A DNA stretch of 5,591 nt from contig CALDOH010000079.1 in assembly GCA_937912185.1 (NCBI GenBank), positions 1 to 5,591 of the forward strand, given 5' to 3'. The notes beneath the pieces are model-generated. The model made no database searches. It saw only the letters and a program-made list of their open reading frames with translations, and was not told the DNA's origin. Positions 1 through 4,885 of the stretch are shown piece by piece; positions within the stretch are counted from its first letter, which is position 1, and each line of letters begins with the position of its first letter. A program made the position numbers and the translations under genes. The DNA comes from an uncultured bacterium (GTDB lineage: Bacteria; Patescibacteriota; Patescibacteriia; UBA1558; GWA2-36-10).

Positions 1-572
1 GAACCACCTTCATTGTGGCTTCGGCAGCGGTCTACTTTTTGTTTATGGCGGCGTGGCTTAATTTGATATTATTTTTAGGTTTTATAATTTGGATTAGGGT
101 ACTGATAGGTTTGGTAGCACTTGGCGGCGGCGGTTGGAACTTGAAAAAATATTTTAAGGATAAAGATGGTGGCTGTGAAGTGACTGGTGATGAAAAGCGC
201 CGTAAGACCTTTGATCGTCTCAAAGAAGTAACTCAGCAAAAGAATTTTTGGGTAGCTTTTATCGGTATTATTACCCTGGCTTTTGCAGTCAATCTAGTAG
301 AAGCTATTTGTTCAGCTGGCCTACCAGCAGTCTTTACGCAATTGTTGATACTCAATGATTTACCTACCTGGCAGTACTATGCGTATATTTTGCTCTATAT
401 TTTCTTTTTCATGCTTGATGATCTATTGATATTTATCATCGCTATGGTTACCCTGAAGATGACTGGTATCTCAACCAAGTACGCTCGTTGGTCCAATTTG
501 ATTGGTGGTATCCTGATGTTATTGATTGGTTTATTATTACTATTTAAGCCCGAGTGGCTGCTGTTTGGTTAA
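1..572 (+). CDS. Polytopic membrane protein, C-terminal part (possibly DsbD/CcdA-like)
   Basis: The 5' end lies outside the window. The frame is open from the first base, so the GTG at 15 is probably an internal valine and not the start. The visible 189 or so residues contain about five hydrophobic membrane spans, with a charged cytoplasmic-type loop (KDKDGGCEVTGDEKRRK region, nt 156-205) between spans 2 and 3. The span at nt 246-330 carries NLVEAICSAGLP: one cysteine (nt 309-311) followed four residues later by proline (324-326), inside the membrane. This resembles the intramembrane Cys/Pro arrangement of DsbD/CcdA-type thiol transporters, whose partner cysteine would be in the missing N-terminal half. 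I recall similar Patescibacteria proteins sometimes annotated with glutaredoxin or DsbD-like terms, but the function is inferred, not shown. The C-terminus is short after the last span (KPEWLLFG). It ends just before a bidirectional terminator. Confidence 0.7.
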   Translation, partial: TTFIVASAAVYFLFMAAWLNLILFLGFIIWIRVLIGLVALGGGGWNLKKYFKDKDGGCEVTGDEKRRKTFDRLKEVTQQKNFWVAFIGIITLAFAVNLVEAICSAGLPAVFTQLLILNDLPTWQYYAYILLYIFFFMLDDLLIFIIAMVTLKMTGISTKYARWSNLIGGILMLLIGLLLLFKPEWLLFG

Positions 573-576
573 ATAT

Positions 577-608
577 AAAAAACCCCGCGTCTACCGCGGG
601 GTTTTTTT
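577..608. terminator. Bidirectional intrinsic terminator between convergent genes
   Basis: A perfect 7-bp GC stem, CCCCGCG (583-589) with CGCGGGG (595-601), closes a 5-nt loop. It is preceded by six A (577-582) and followed by seven T (602-608), so it works as hairpin plus U-tract in both directions. It lies 5 nt after the membrane-protein stop and 9 nt after the stop of the minus-strand gene at 617, so it most likely ends both transcripts. Confidence 0.93.
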
Positions 609-616
609 GATTGAGA

Positions 617-2032
617 TTATCTGTTTATATAAGTTTTATAATCGGCACTATTTTTCCATGATTGCCAGCCAATTGTCGGATGGACAGTTTTGCCGCTGTG
701 CTTTAGTGCTTGAGCAATAGCATGGATTGGGTACTCACCGTAGACGTAGGAGTTTACTACTGTATACCAGTGATTGATACTGATATTAAGTGGTCTACCC
801 AATTCTTGTTCTAGGGCTACTTTAAGTTCACGAGCTCTAGCTTGTTCTATATCACTTGAGACCCTAGCTTTGCCGTAGGCAAATGAGCCGAGCTTACCAG
901 GACCAAGTGGGTCGTAGCCGTTTTTGATTTCAGTACCATCGCTATAGCCATCACCGTCAGAGTCCCAGTGGTTGGGGTTGGTGCCTAGGTCTAGTTCATA
1001 GCTATCAGATAGACCATCATAGTCACTGTCAATGTCACTAGAAATTATTTTGGTACCAAGAACCATAGCTCTTTGCTCGGGCATAGTAGAAACTACCAGC
1101 TCATCGCTTTGCTTACCTTGTCCGTAGATATTGTCGTAGGTAAAAATTTTGTAATAATAATTTGTGTTCGGCTCTAAATTCATCAAAGTTATTTTATGGA
1201 AATCCTCACGCTTGTCTTTATTGATGTCAACTCTAGTATGATAACGACCAGGTTGTGTACCGTAGACTAAGTATGATCTAGAAATAAAGTTGGTTTTGAA
1301 TCGTATGGTAATAGAGTTTGGAAAAATTAAATCAGGATCAAAGTTGGCTGGTTCAACATCATAAATTTTGAAGTCACCAGGATTGATACTGCCATGAGTA
1401 TTAATGATCATTACTCCAGAGCTTCTGGTGTTGCGAGATTTGTCGGAGGCAACGATTCGGAGATAATATTTTTTATTAGCTTCTAAATTGCGCACCACAA
1501 ACTCATGTTCTTGGGTCAGACCGCCGACGCCAACTTTCTTATTCATCTCATCTAGATCAAGGCCATACTCGATTGTAGCATTGGTCTTTTCGTTGGTCTT
1601 CCAATAGAGAGCGGTGGCATTACCAGTAGTTTGTAGTATTTCTTTTTTTAGAAATTCAGGGCTTATAGAGTCAGGCATATTTTTAGTGGAAAAACTCAAG
1701 AGGTAAGTTTCAGCCGCATTCTGGTCTTCATTGTAAGCTAAAATTTTGTAATAATAAGTTTTGTCACTTTCTAGACCATTTAAAGAAACGGTATGGTAGT
1801 GGTCATAGATATTATATCCAGAAAAATATTTTAGATTATCCTGATCATCACCATAATAGACTGTACCCTTGGTAGGGACAGTGGTTCTCCATTTTATCTT
1901 AGCTTTGCCATCTTGGATGTCATAAACACTGATATTGGAGACAATAACAGAATCGGCCCTAGTAGCTTGAGCATAGCTCAATAGACCAAGGGACATAGCG
2001 ATAATTAAGATGATTTTTAGCCAATTTTTCAT
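617..2032 (-). CDS. Secreted fibronectin-III-like / thrombospondin type 3 repeat surface protein
   Basis: The product is 471 aa. Residues 1-26 look like a Sec signal peptide (MKNWLK, then a hydrophobic run, then AQATRADS), so the protein is exported. Three similar beta-rich domains follow, at about 28-117, 118-212 and 220-316. Each has a Y-G motif (VYYGDD, IEYGLD, LVYGTQ) and a late 'L-x-x-x-K/T-x-Y-Y' strand (ESDKTYYYKI, EANKKYYLRI, EPNTNYYYKI), typical of Fn3 or purple-acid-phosphatase N-terminal-like folds. Residues 333-376 hold two Asp-rich calcium-binding repeats of thrombospondin type 3 style (DIDSDYDGLSD and DSDGDGYSDGTE). A C-terminal module (395-471, GRPLNISINHWYTVVNSYVY onward) has no function I can name. 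No catalytic residues, sortase motif or C-terminal membrane anchor are seen. The likely role is cell-surface adhesion or an envelope structure. ATG at 2030-2032 is chosen because it starts the signal peptide; no Shine-Dalgarno site precedes it. Confidence 0.85.
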   Translation of the reverse strand: MKNWLKIILIIAMSLGLLSYAQATRADSVIVSNISVYDIQDGKAKIKWRTTVPTKGTVYYGDDQDNLKYFSGYNIYDHYHTVSLNGLESDKTYYYKILAYNEDQNAAETYLLSFSTKNMPDSISPEFLKKEILQTTGNATALYWKTNEKTNATIEYGLDLDEMNKKVGVGGLTQEHEFVVRNLEANKKYYLRIVASDKSRNTRSSGVMIINTHGSINPGDFKIYDVEPANFDPDLIFPNSITIRFKTNFISRSYLVYGTQPGRYHTRVDINKDKREDFHKITLMNLEPNTNYYYKIFTYDNIYGQGKQSDELVVSTMPEQRAMVLGTKIISSDIDSDYDGLSDSYELDLGTNPNHWDSDGDGYSDGTEIKNGYDPLGPGKLGSFAYGKARVSSDIEQARARELKVALEQELGRPLNISINHWYTVVNSYVYGEYPIHAIAQALKHSGKTVHPTIGWQSWKNSADYKTYINR

Positions 2033-2063
2033 AAATTTAAGCTATTATTTAGTGTAATAGAGA

Positions 2064-2092
2064 ATTATACCATATTTTATGAAAAATGTCAA
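2064..2092 (-). promoter_or_regulatory. Consensus sigma-70-type promoter of the surface-protein gene
   Basis: Read on the minus strand, there is a perfect -35 TTGACA (2087-2092), a 17-nt spacer and a perfect -10 TATAAT (2064-2069). TGG directly before the -10 also gives an extended -10 (TGn). The predicted start is near 2057, leaving a leader of about 25 nt without a Shine-Dalgarno site before ATG at 2032. The promoter lies in the 76-nt gap after trmB, so the surface-protein gene is expressed independently of trmB and probably strongly. Confidence 0.9.
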
Positions 2093-2108
2093 TTACTTAA
2101 GACAGTGC

Positions 2109-2750
2109 TTATTTTAAGCTAAATTTTAGATAATATATAGCCTTACCCCCCTGCAGGTGTATCTTTTCATAATAGGTTTTAGTGTCAAGGTGAAGTCCCT
2201 TATGGTTATCACTATGAATGTTATCTATTTTTTCTAATATTTGCCCGCCAAAGTCTTTCACACTCTCTTGGGAATAAGTAAATAGATTAAAATCATCGGT
2301 TTTTAGGTGGACTGAGCCATCTTTTTCTAATGTTTGCTGGTAAAGCTCCAAAAATCTAGGAGAGGTCAATCTTTTTTTGATTTGTCTTTTGCGAGGAAAG
2401 GGGTCAGGAAAGGTAATCCAAATTTCAGTTATAGAGTTATTTTCAAAGTATTCAGCTAGGTTTTCTACCTGTAGGCGCAAAAACATAACATTCTTTAATT
2501 TTTTCTCCAGGGCATATTTAGCACCAAACCAAAGGCGCTCGCCCTGGATATCGACGCCGATAAATTGTTTTTCAGGGTATTGTTTAGCCAAAGATATAGT
2601 ATACTCACCTCGGCCACAGCCCAACTCTAAGATCAATGGCTTTTCAGTCAAAAAACCTTGTAATTTTTTCTTAATATCATTTTGGCTGATTTGGGCTACA
2701 TTAGCCAAGGTGTCTAATTCAGCAAATCTTTGTAATTTTTTCTTAGGCAT
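2109..2750 (-). CDS. trmB: tRNA (guanine-N7-)-methyltransferase TrmB
   Basis: This 213-aa SAM-dependent methyltransferase makes m7G (position 46 in the variable loop) in tRNA in the cytoplasm. Family features seen: SAM-binding motif I LELGCGRGE (41-49), the acidic motif GVDI (65-68), the signature TFPDPFPRKR (113-122) followed by RLTSPRFLELY, the TDD motif (151-153) and a C-terminal T-x-Y-E (192-195) used in binding the target guanine. Length matches bacterial TrmB, so it looks intact. The N-terminus MPKKKLQRFAEL fits the family and supports ATG at 2748-2750. Only GGGG very close to the ATG resembles a ribosome site, too near for a normal Shine-Dalgarno. One arm of an inverted repeat (2753-2766) lies 2 nt upstream of the ATG. 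A weak promoter candidate (TTGTAA, 16 nt, TATCAA on the minus strand within about 2795-2830) is not convincing. It is divergent from the 91-aa gene. Confidence 0.95.
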   Translation of the reverse strand: MPKKKLQRFAELDTLANVAQISQNDIKKKLQGFLTEKPLILELGCGRGEYTISLAKQYPEKQFIGVDIQGERLWFGAKYALEKKLKNVMFLRLQVENLAEYFENNSITEIWITFPDPFPRKRQIKKRLTSPRFLELYQQTLEKDGSVHLKTDDFNLFTYSQESVKDFGGQILEKIDNIHSDNHKGLHLDTKTYYEKIHLQGGKAIYYLKFSLK

Positions 2751-2752
2751 AC

Positions 2753-2817
2753 CCCGTTAGAAATATTAAAGTAGTTATTAGCGCCGGTTTTTAATTTTAT
2801 TGATATTTCTAACCGGG
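2753..2817. repeat. Short inverted-repeat element 1 (GTTAGAAAT arms)
   Basis: The left arm CCCGTTAGAAATAT (2753-2766) pairs with the right arm ATATTTCTAACCGGG (2803-2817): 11 bp perfect, one bulged C, then 3 GC pairs, around a 36-nt centre. The same core, GTTAGAAAT, forms the arms of a second element at 3234-3376. It sits between divergent genes. Its left end is 2 nt from the trmB start codon, and its right arm overlaps the promoter of the 91-aa gene. It resembles a degenerate MITE-like intergenic repeat; no transposase is present. Confidence 0.7.
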
Positions 2818-2828
2818 CACGTTACAAT
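2800..2828 (+). promoter_or_regulatory. Promoter of the 91-aa gene
   Basis: TTGATA (2800-2805), a 17-nt spacer and TACAAT (2823-2828) make a good sigma-70-type promoter, one mismatch to consensus in each box. The predicted start is near 2835, 31 nt before ATG at 2866. The right arm of inverted-repeat element 1 forms part of the -35 box and most of the spacer. Confidence 0.72.
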
Positions 2829-2865
2829 ATACTTATCTAATTCAACCTTACTATATTATTTTATT

Positions 2866-3141
2866 ATGGACAATATCGAAATAAAAGAACAAAGATCTCA
2901 AGCTGGCAAATATTTATTTGTGGTAGAAGTAGGTACTGAGAATAAAACTACCCATCAGGTGACCTTGGAGCGAGACTATTGGCAGAAGCTTAGTGGTCAA
3001 AAGGTGACGCCAGGGCAATTGATATTGGATTCATTTATGTTTTTGCTACGTCATGAACCCAAAGAGGCTATCTTAAAAGAATTTGATCTAAAAGATATAA
3101 ATAAGTACTTTCCTGAGTTTGAGGAAAGTGTAAGGAAGTAA
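2866..3141 (+). CDS. Conserved hypothetical protein, 91 aa
   Basis: I do not recognise a named family. The product is a small soluble protein, MDNIEIKEQRS to EESVRK, with no signal peptide or membrane span. The N-terminal half looks beta-rich (GKYLFVVEVG, then THQVTLERDYWQKLSG). The C-terminal half is helical and ends with SFMFLLRHEPKEAILKEFDL and INKYFPEFE, a pattern (S-F-x-F-L-L-x-x-E-P-K-E-x-I-L-x-x-F-D-L-x-x-I-x-x-Y-F-P-E) that I believe recurs in small hypothetical proteins of this bacterial group. ATG at 2866 is preferred to the in-frame TTG at 2800: that TTG is the -35 box of the likely promoter, and the residues it would add look like untranslated leader. No Shine-Dalgarno site is visible. 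The gene stands alone between two inverted-repeat elements, so context gives no firm role. Confidence 0.8.
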   Translation: MDNIEIKEQRSQAGKYLFVVEVGTENKTTHQVTLERDYWQKLSGQKVTPGQLILDSFMFLLRHEPKEAILKEFDLKDINKYFPEFEESVRK

Positions 3142-3160
3142 TAAATAGATTCAATATTGA

Positions 3161-3196
3161 CCTAGTCTCTCCTAGGCTTGACTCAGGCAGTTTTTT
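3161..3196 (+). terminator. Weak intrinsic terminator candidate after the 91-aa gene
   Basis: CCTAGTC (3161-3167) can pair with GACTCAGG (3180-3187) with one bulged C, leaving a 12-nt loop. Three bases later comes a run of six T (3191-3196). An alternative 5-bp hairpin, CCTAG/CTAGG (3161-3165 with 3172-3176), is too far from the T run. The structure is modest but correctly placed 19 nt past the stop at 3141. Confidence 0.4.
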
Positions 3197-3214
3197 AATT
3201 TAATCTGATATTTC

Positions 3215-3223
3215 TGTTATAAT
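3215..3223 (+). promoter_or_regulatory. Extended -10 promoter upstream of tsaD
   Basis: TGT followed by TATAAT (3218-3223) is a perfect extended -10. The -35 position at 17-nt spacing reads TTAATT (3195-3200), a poor match, so this promoter would rely on the extended -10. The predicted start is about 3230, giving tsaD a leader of about 145 nt made up almost entirely of inverted-repeat element 2. Two further TATAAT strings inside the element (3272-3277 and 3288-3293) have no matching -35. Confidence 0.6.
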
Positions 3224-3233
3224 AGTATTATGA

Positions 3234-3376
3234 ATCCAGTTAGAAATTCACTAGATCCTATCAACGAGCGATATAATGGTATGTGTATATAATTTACAAA
3301 TATGAGCATTAGTAAAACAAAAAAAGATATGGAAAATGATTTCACCATAATTTACAAGATAAATTTCTAACTAGAT
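3234..3376. repeat. Inverted-repeat element 2 (143 bp) ending on the tsaD start codon
   Basis: The end ATCCAGTTAGAAATT (3234-3248) and the far end AATTTCTAACTAGAT (3362-3376) are reverse complements at 14 of 15 positions. They share the GTTAGAAAT core with element 1. The left end read as protein from ATG 3230 gives MNPVRNS. I recall short Patescibacteria ORFs starting NPVRNS and ending ISNGV, which is what an element with AAYCCCGTTAGAAAT...ATTTCTAACGGGGTT ends would encode. The inner 113 bp is AT-rich and has no gene I trust. The right end contains the AT of the tsaD ATG (3375-3377). Confidence 0.65.
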
Positions 3377-4418
3377 GAAAATATTAGCTATTGAAACATC
3401 TTGCGACGAAACTGCCATTGCCGTCTTATCAGGCGATGGTGATTCTTTGCGCCTGGAAAAAAATGCTGTTTATTCTCAGATTGATATTCACAAAAAGTTT
3501 GGTGGCGTTGTGCCTGAAGTAGCCGCTCGCAAGCACCTAGAAACCATCATACCGCTTATCGATGATACTCTAGGCAAAGATAAGCTCAGGGGAATTGATT
3601 ATCTAGCAGTTACTTCTGGACCAGGCTTGGTTACTTCTCTTATATTGGGGATTACTGCTGCCAAGACCTTGGCCTACGTTCATCAATTGCCACTTGTATC
3701 GGTCAATCATATTGAGGGCCATGTTTATTCTCCTTGGCTGACTAATGAAATAGATGCTAAAAAGCATTTTCCGGCACTAGTGCTAGTGGTCTCTGGTGGG
3801 CATACAGAAATTATTTTAATGAAGGGTCATGGTGATTATCAGTTGATTGGGCAGACCTTAGATGATGCTGTTGGCGAAGCCTATGATAAGGTGGCCAAGC
3901 TAATGGGTTTAGGTTATCCTGGGGGGCCAATAGTTTCCAAGTTGGCCGAAGAAGGTAATAAGGACGCTTATAAGTTACCGCGGCCAATGATGGATAGCGG
4001 GGACTATAATTTTTCTCTTTCTGGTCTTAAAACTGCCGTGCTTTATTCTTTGGAAAAGAAGAAAAGTATTGACCAAGAAGATATTTCCAATATGTGCGCT
4101 TCTTTTCAAAACGCAGTTATAGAAGTTTTGCTCAGCAAGACTATCAAGGCAGCCAAAGAATTTGAAGTAAAATCTATAATGATCGCTGGTGGGGTTTCTG
4201 CAAATCAGGCTCTCAAAGATGCCTTGGGCAGTGAAGCTAAAAAAATGGACTTACCGTTTTTTTATCCAGAATTAAAGTTTACTGGAGATAATGCCGCTAT
4301 GATTGCTGTTGCTGCTTACTATAAAATCAAGAGTAAAAAAGCAGAGCTATTGAAAGGCAAGAATATATTTTCTTTGGAGCCTAATGGTAATTGGCAGCTA
4401 GTCAAAAATAAAGTATAA
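3375..4418 (+). CDS. tsaD: tRNA N6-adenosine threonylcarbamoyltransferase TsaD
   Basis: TsaD (Kae1/YgjD family, ASKHA fold) transfers the threonylcarbamoyl group from TC-AMP to A37 of ANN-decoding tRNAs, forming t6A, in complex with TsaB and TsaE. The 347-aa protein is of normal length. Visible motifs: N-terminal ETSCDET (7-13); metal-binding histidines in NHIEGH (H112, H116); VSGGHTE (139-145); DDAVGEAYDKVAK (163-175); AGGVSAN (271-277); and the metal-binding aspartate in FTGDNAAMIA (D305). All key residues look present. ATG at 3375 is right because MKILAIETSCDET is the standard N-terminus. There is no Shine-Dalgarno site; the bases before the ATG are an inverted-repeat arm (TTTCTAACTAG). 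tsaE follows after 11 nt, so the two are probably co-transcribed. The partner tsaB is not in the window. Confidence 0.97.
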   Translation: MKILAIETSCDETAIAVLSGDGDSLRLEKNAVYSQIDIHKKFGGVVPEVAARKHLETIIPLIDDTLGKDKLRGIDYLAVTSGPGLVTSLILGITAAKTLAYVHQLPLVSVNHIEGHVYSPWLTNEIDAKKHFPALVLVVSGGHTEIILMKGHGDYQLIGQTLDDAVGEAYDKVAKLMGLGYPGGPIVSKLAEEGNKDAYKLPRPMMDSGDYNFSLSGLKTAVLYSLEKKKSIDQEDISNMCASFQNAVIEVLLSKTIKAAKEFEVKSIMIAGGVSANQALKDALGSEAKKMDLPFFYPELKFTGDNAAMIAVAAYYKIKSKKAELLKGKNIFSLEPNGNWQLVKNKV

Positions 4419-4419
4419 T
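4391..4419 (+). promoter_or_regulatory. Possible internal promoter for tsaE
   Basis: TTGGCA (4391-4396), a 17-nt spacer and a perfect TATAAT (4414-4419) lie over the end of tsaD. The start would be near 4426, only about 4 nt before the tsaE ATG at 4430, giving an almost leaderless mRNA. Both boxes are within or overlap coding sequence (NWQL codons; TAA stop), so chance is possible, but the match and spacing are good. Confidence 0.45.
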
Positions 4420-4429
4420 ATCTTCACCT

Positions 4430-4852
4430 ATGAAAAAAATACAAAGTAAAAATATAAAAGATACTCAAAAAGTGGCCCATGACTTGGTAGCTAGTCTTGA
4501 TGGTGCCAGCTTGATTGCCCTGATGGGTAATCTTGGCGCTGGCAAGACAGTTTTTGTCAAAGCTCTAGCTGAGGCTTTGGGTGTAAAGGACAATGTTACT
4601 AGTCCAACTTTTGTTTTGATGAAAATCTATGATACCAAGCATGATATTATAAAAAAATTAGTTCATGTTGATTGTTATCGTCTGGAAGGCAAAGAGGATT
4701 TGGTAGACATTGGCCTATCAGAATATATAGAAGACCCCAACACCTTGGTAGTAGTAGAGTGGGCGGATAAAATTAGCAATCTACCAGAGCAAAGAATCAA
4801 AATAAGTATTCAGAATTTAGGCAAGGATGCTCGTTTGATTGAAATTGACTAA
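4430..4852 (+). CDS. tsaE: tRNA threonylcarbamoyladenosine biosynthesis ATPase TsaE
   Basis: TsaE is the small P-loop ATPase that drives the TsaB-TsaD complex between rounds of t6A synthesis. The 140-aa product has Walker A GNLGAGKT (33-40), the family motif TSPTF (57-61), HVDCYRL (79-85) and the Walker B-like VVVEWADK (107-114), all in the usual order and at normal family length, so it appears functional. It starts 11 nt after tsaD on the same strand, matching its role in the same complex. No Shine-Dalgarno site precedes the ATG (ATCTTCACCT). It may be translated from tsaD readthrough or from the near-leaderless promoter at 4391-4419. The stop is TAA at 4850-4852. Confidence 0.96.
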   Translation: MKKIQSKNIKDTQKVAHDLVASLDGASLIALMGNLGAGKTVFVKALAEALGVKDNVTSPTFVLMKIYDTKHDIIKKLVHVDCYRLEGKEDLVDIGLSEYIEDPNTLVVVEWADKISNLPEQRIKISIQNLGKDARLIEID

Positions 4853-4870
4853 AGGGTTAATTTATATTAT

Positions 4871-4879
4871 TGTTATACT
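4871..4879 (+). promoter_or_regulatory. Extended -10 promoter candidate for the T-box leader and valS
   Basis: TGT followed by TATACT (4874-4879) gives an extended -10, with a predicted start near 4886, just at the 5' edge of the T-box structure. No -35 is found at normal spacing. TTGACT (4845-4850), over the tsaE stop, is 23 nt away, too far. Readthrough from tsaE is the alternative. Confidence 0.45.
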
Positions 4880-4885
4880 ACAATT

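Noticed and set aside
32..223. Minus-strand 63-aa open frame inside the membrane-protein gene
   Set aside because: It is antisense to a clearly coding frame and its composition gives no family signal.
526..720. Plus-strand 64-aa open frame running through the bidirectional terminator
   Set aside because: It overlaps the end of the membrane-protein gene, the terminator and the antisense of the surface-protein gene.
2377..2760. Plus-strand 127-aa open frame opposite trmB
   Set aside because: It is antisense to trmB, whose motifs are unmistakable; this frame shows no recognisable protein pattern.
2800..2865. In-frame TTG start at 2800 that would lengthen the 91-aa protein by 22 residues
   Set aside because: This TTG is the first part of the -35 box of the likely promoter, the predicted transcript begins near 2835, and ATG at 2866 gives a more natural N-terminus.
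3302..3370. 22-aa ORF (MSISKTKKDMENDF onward) within element 2
   Set aside because: It has no ribosome site, no promoter at a supporting distance, and low-complexity Lys-rich composition expected from AT-rich DNA; its stop is made by the repeat arm.
4845..4879. TTGACT (4845-4850) as -35 for the valS leader promoter
   Set aside because: The distance to the -10 TATACT (4874-4879) is 23 nt, outside the usual range; only the extended -10 is kept as a candidate.
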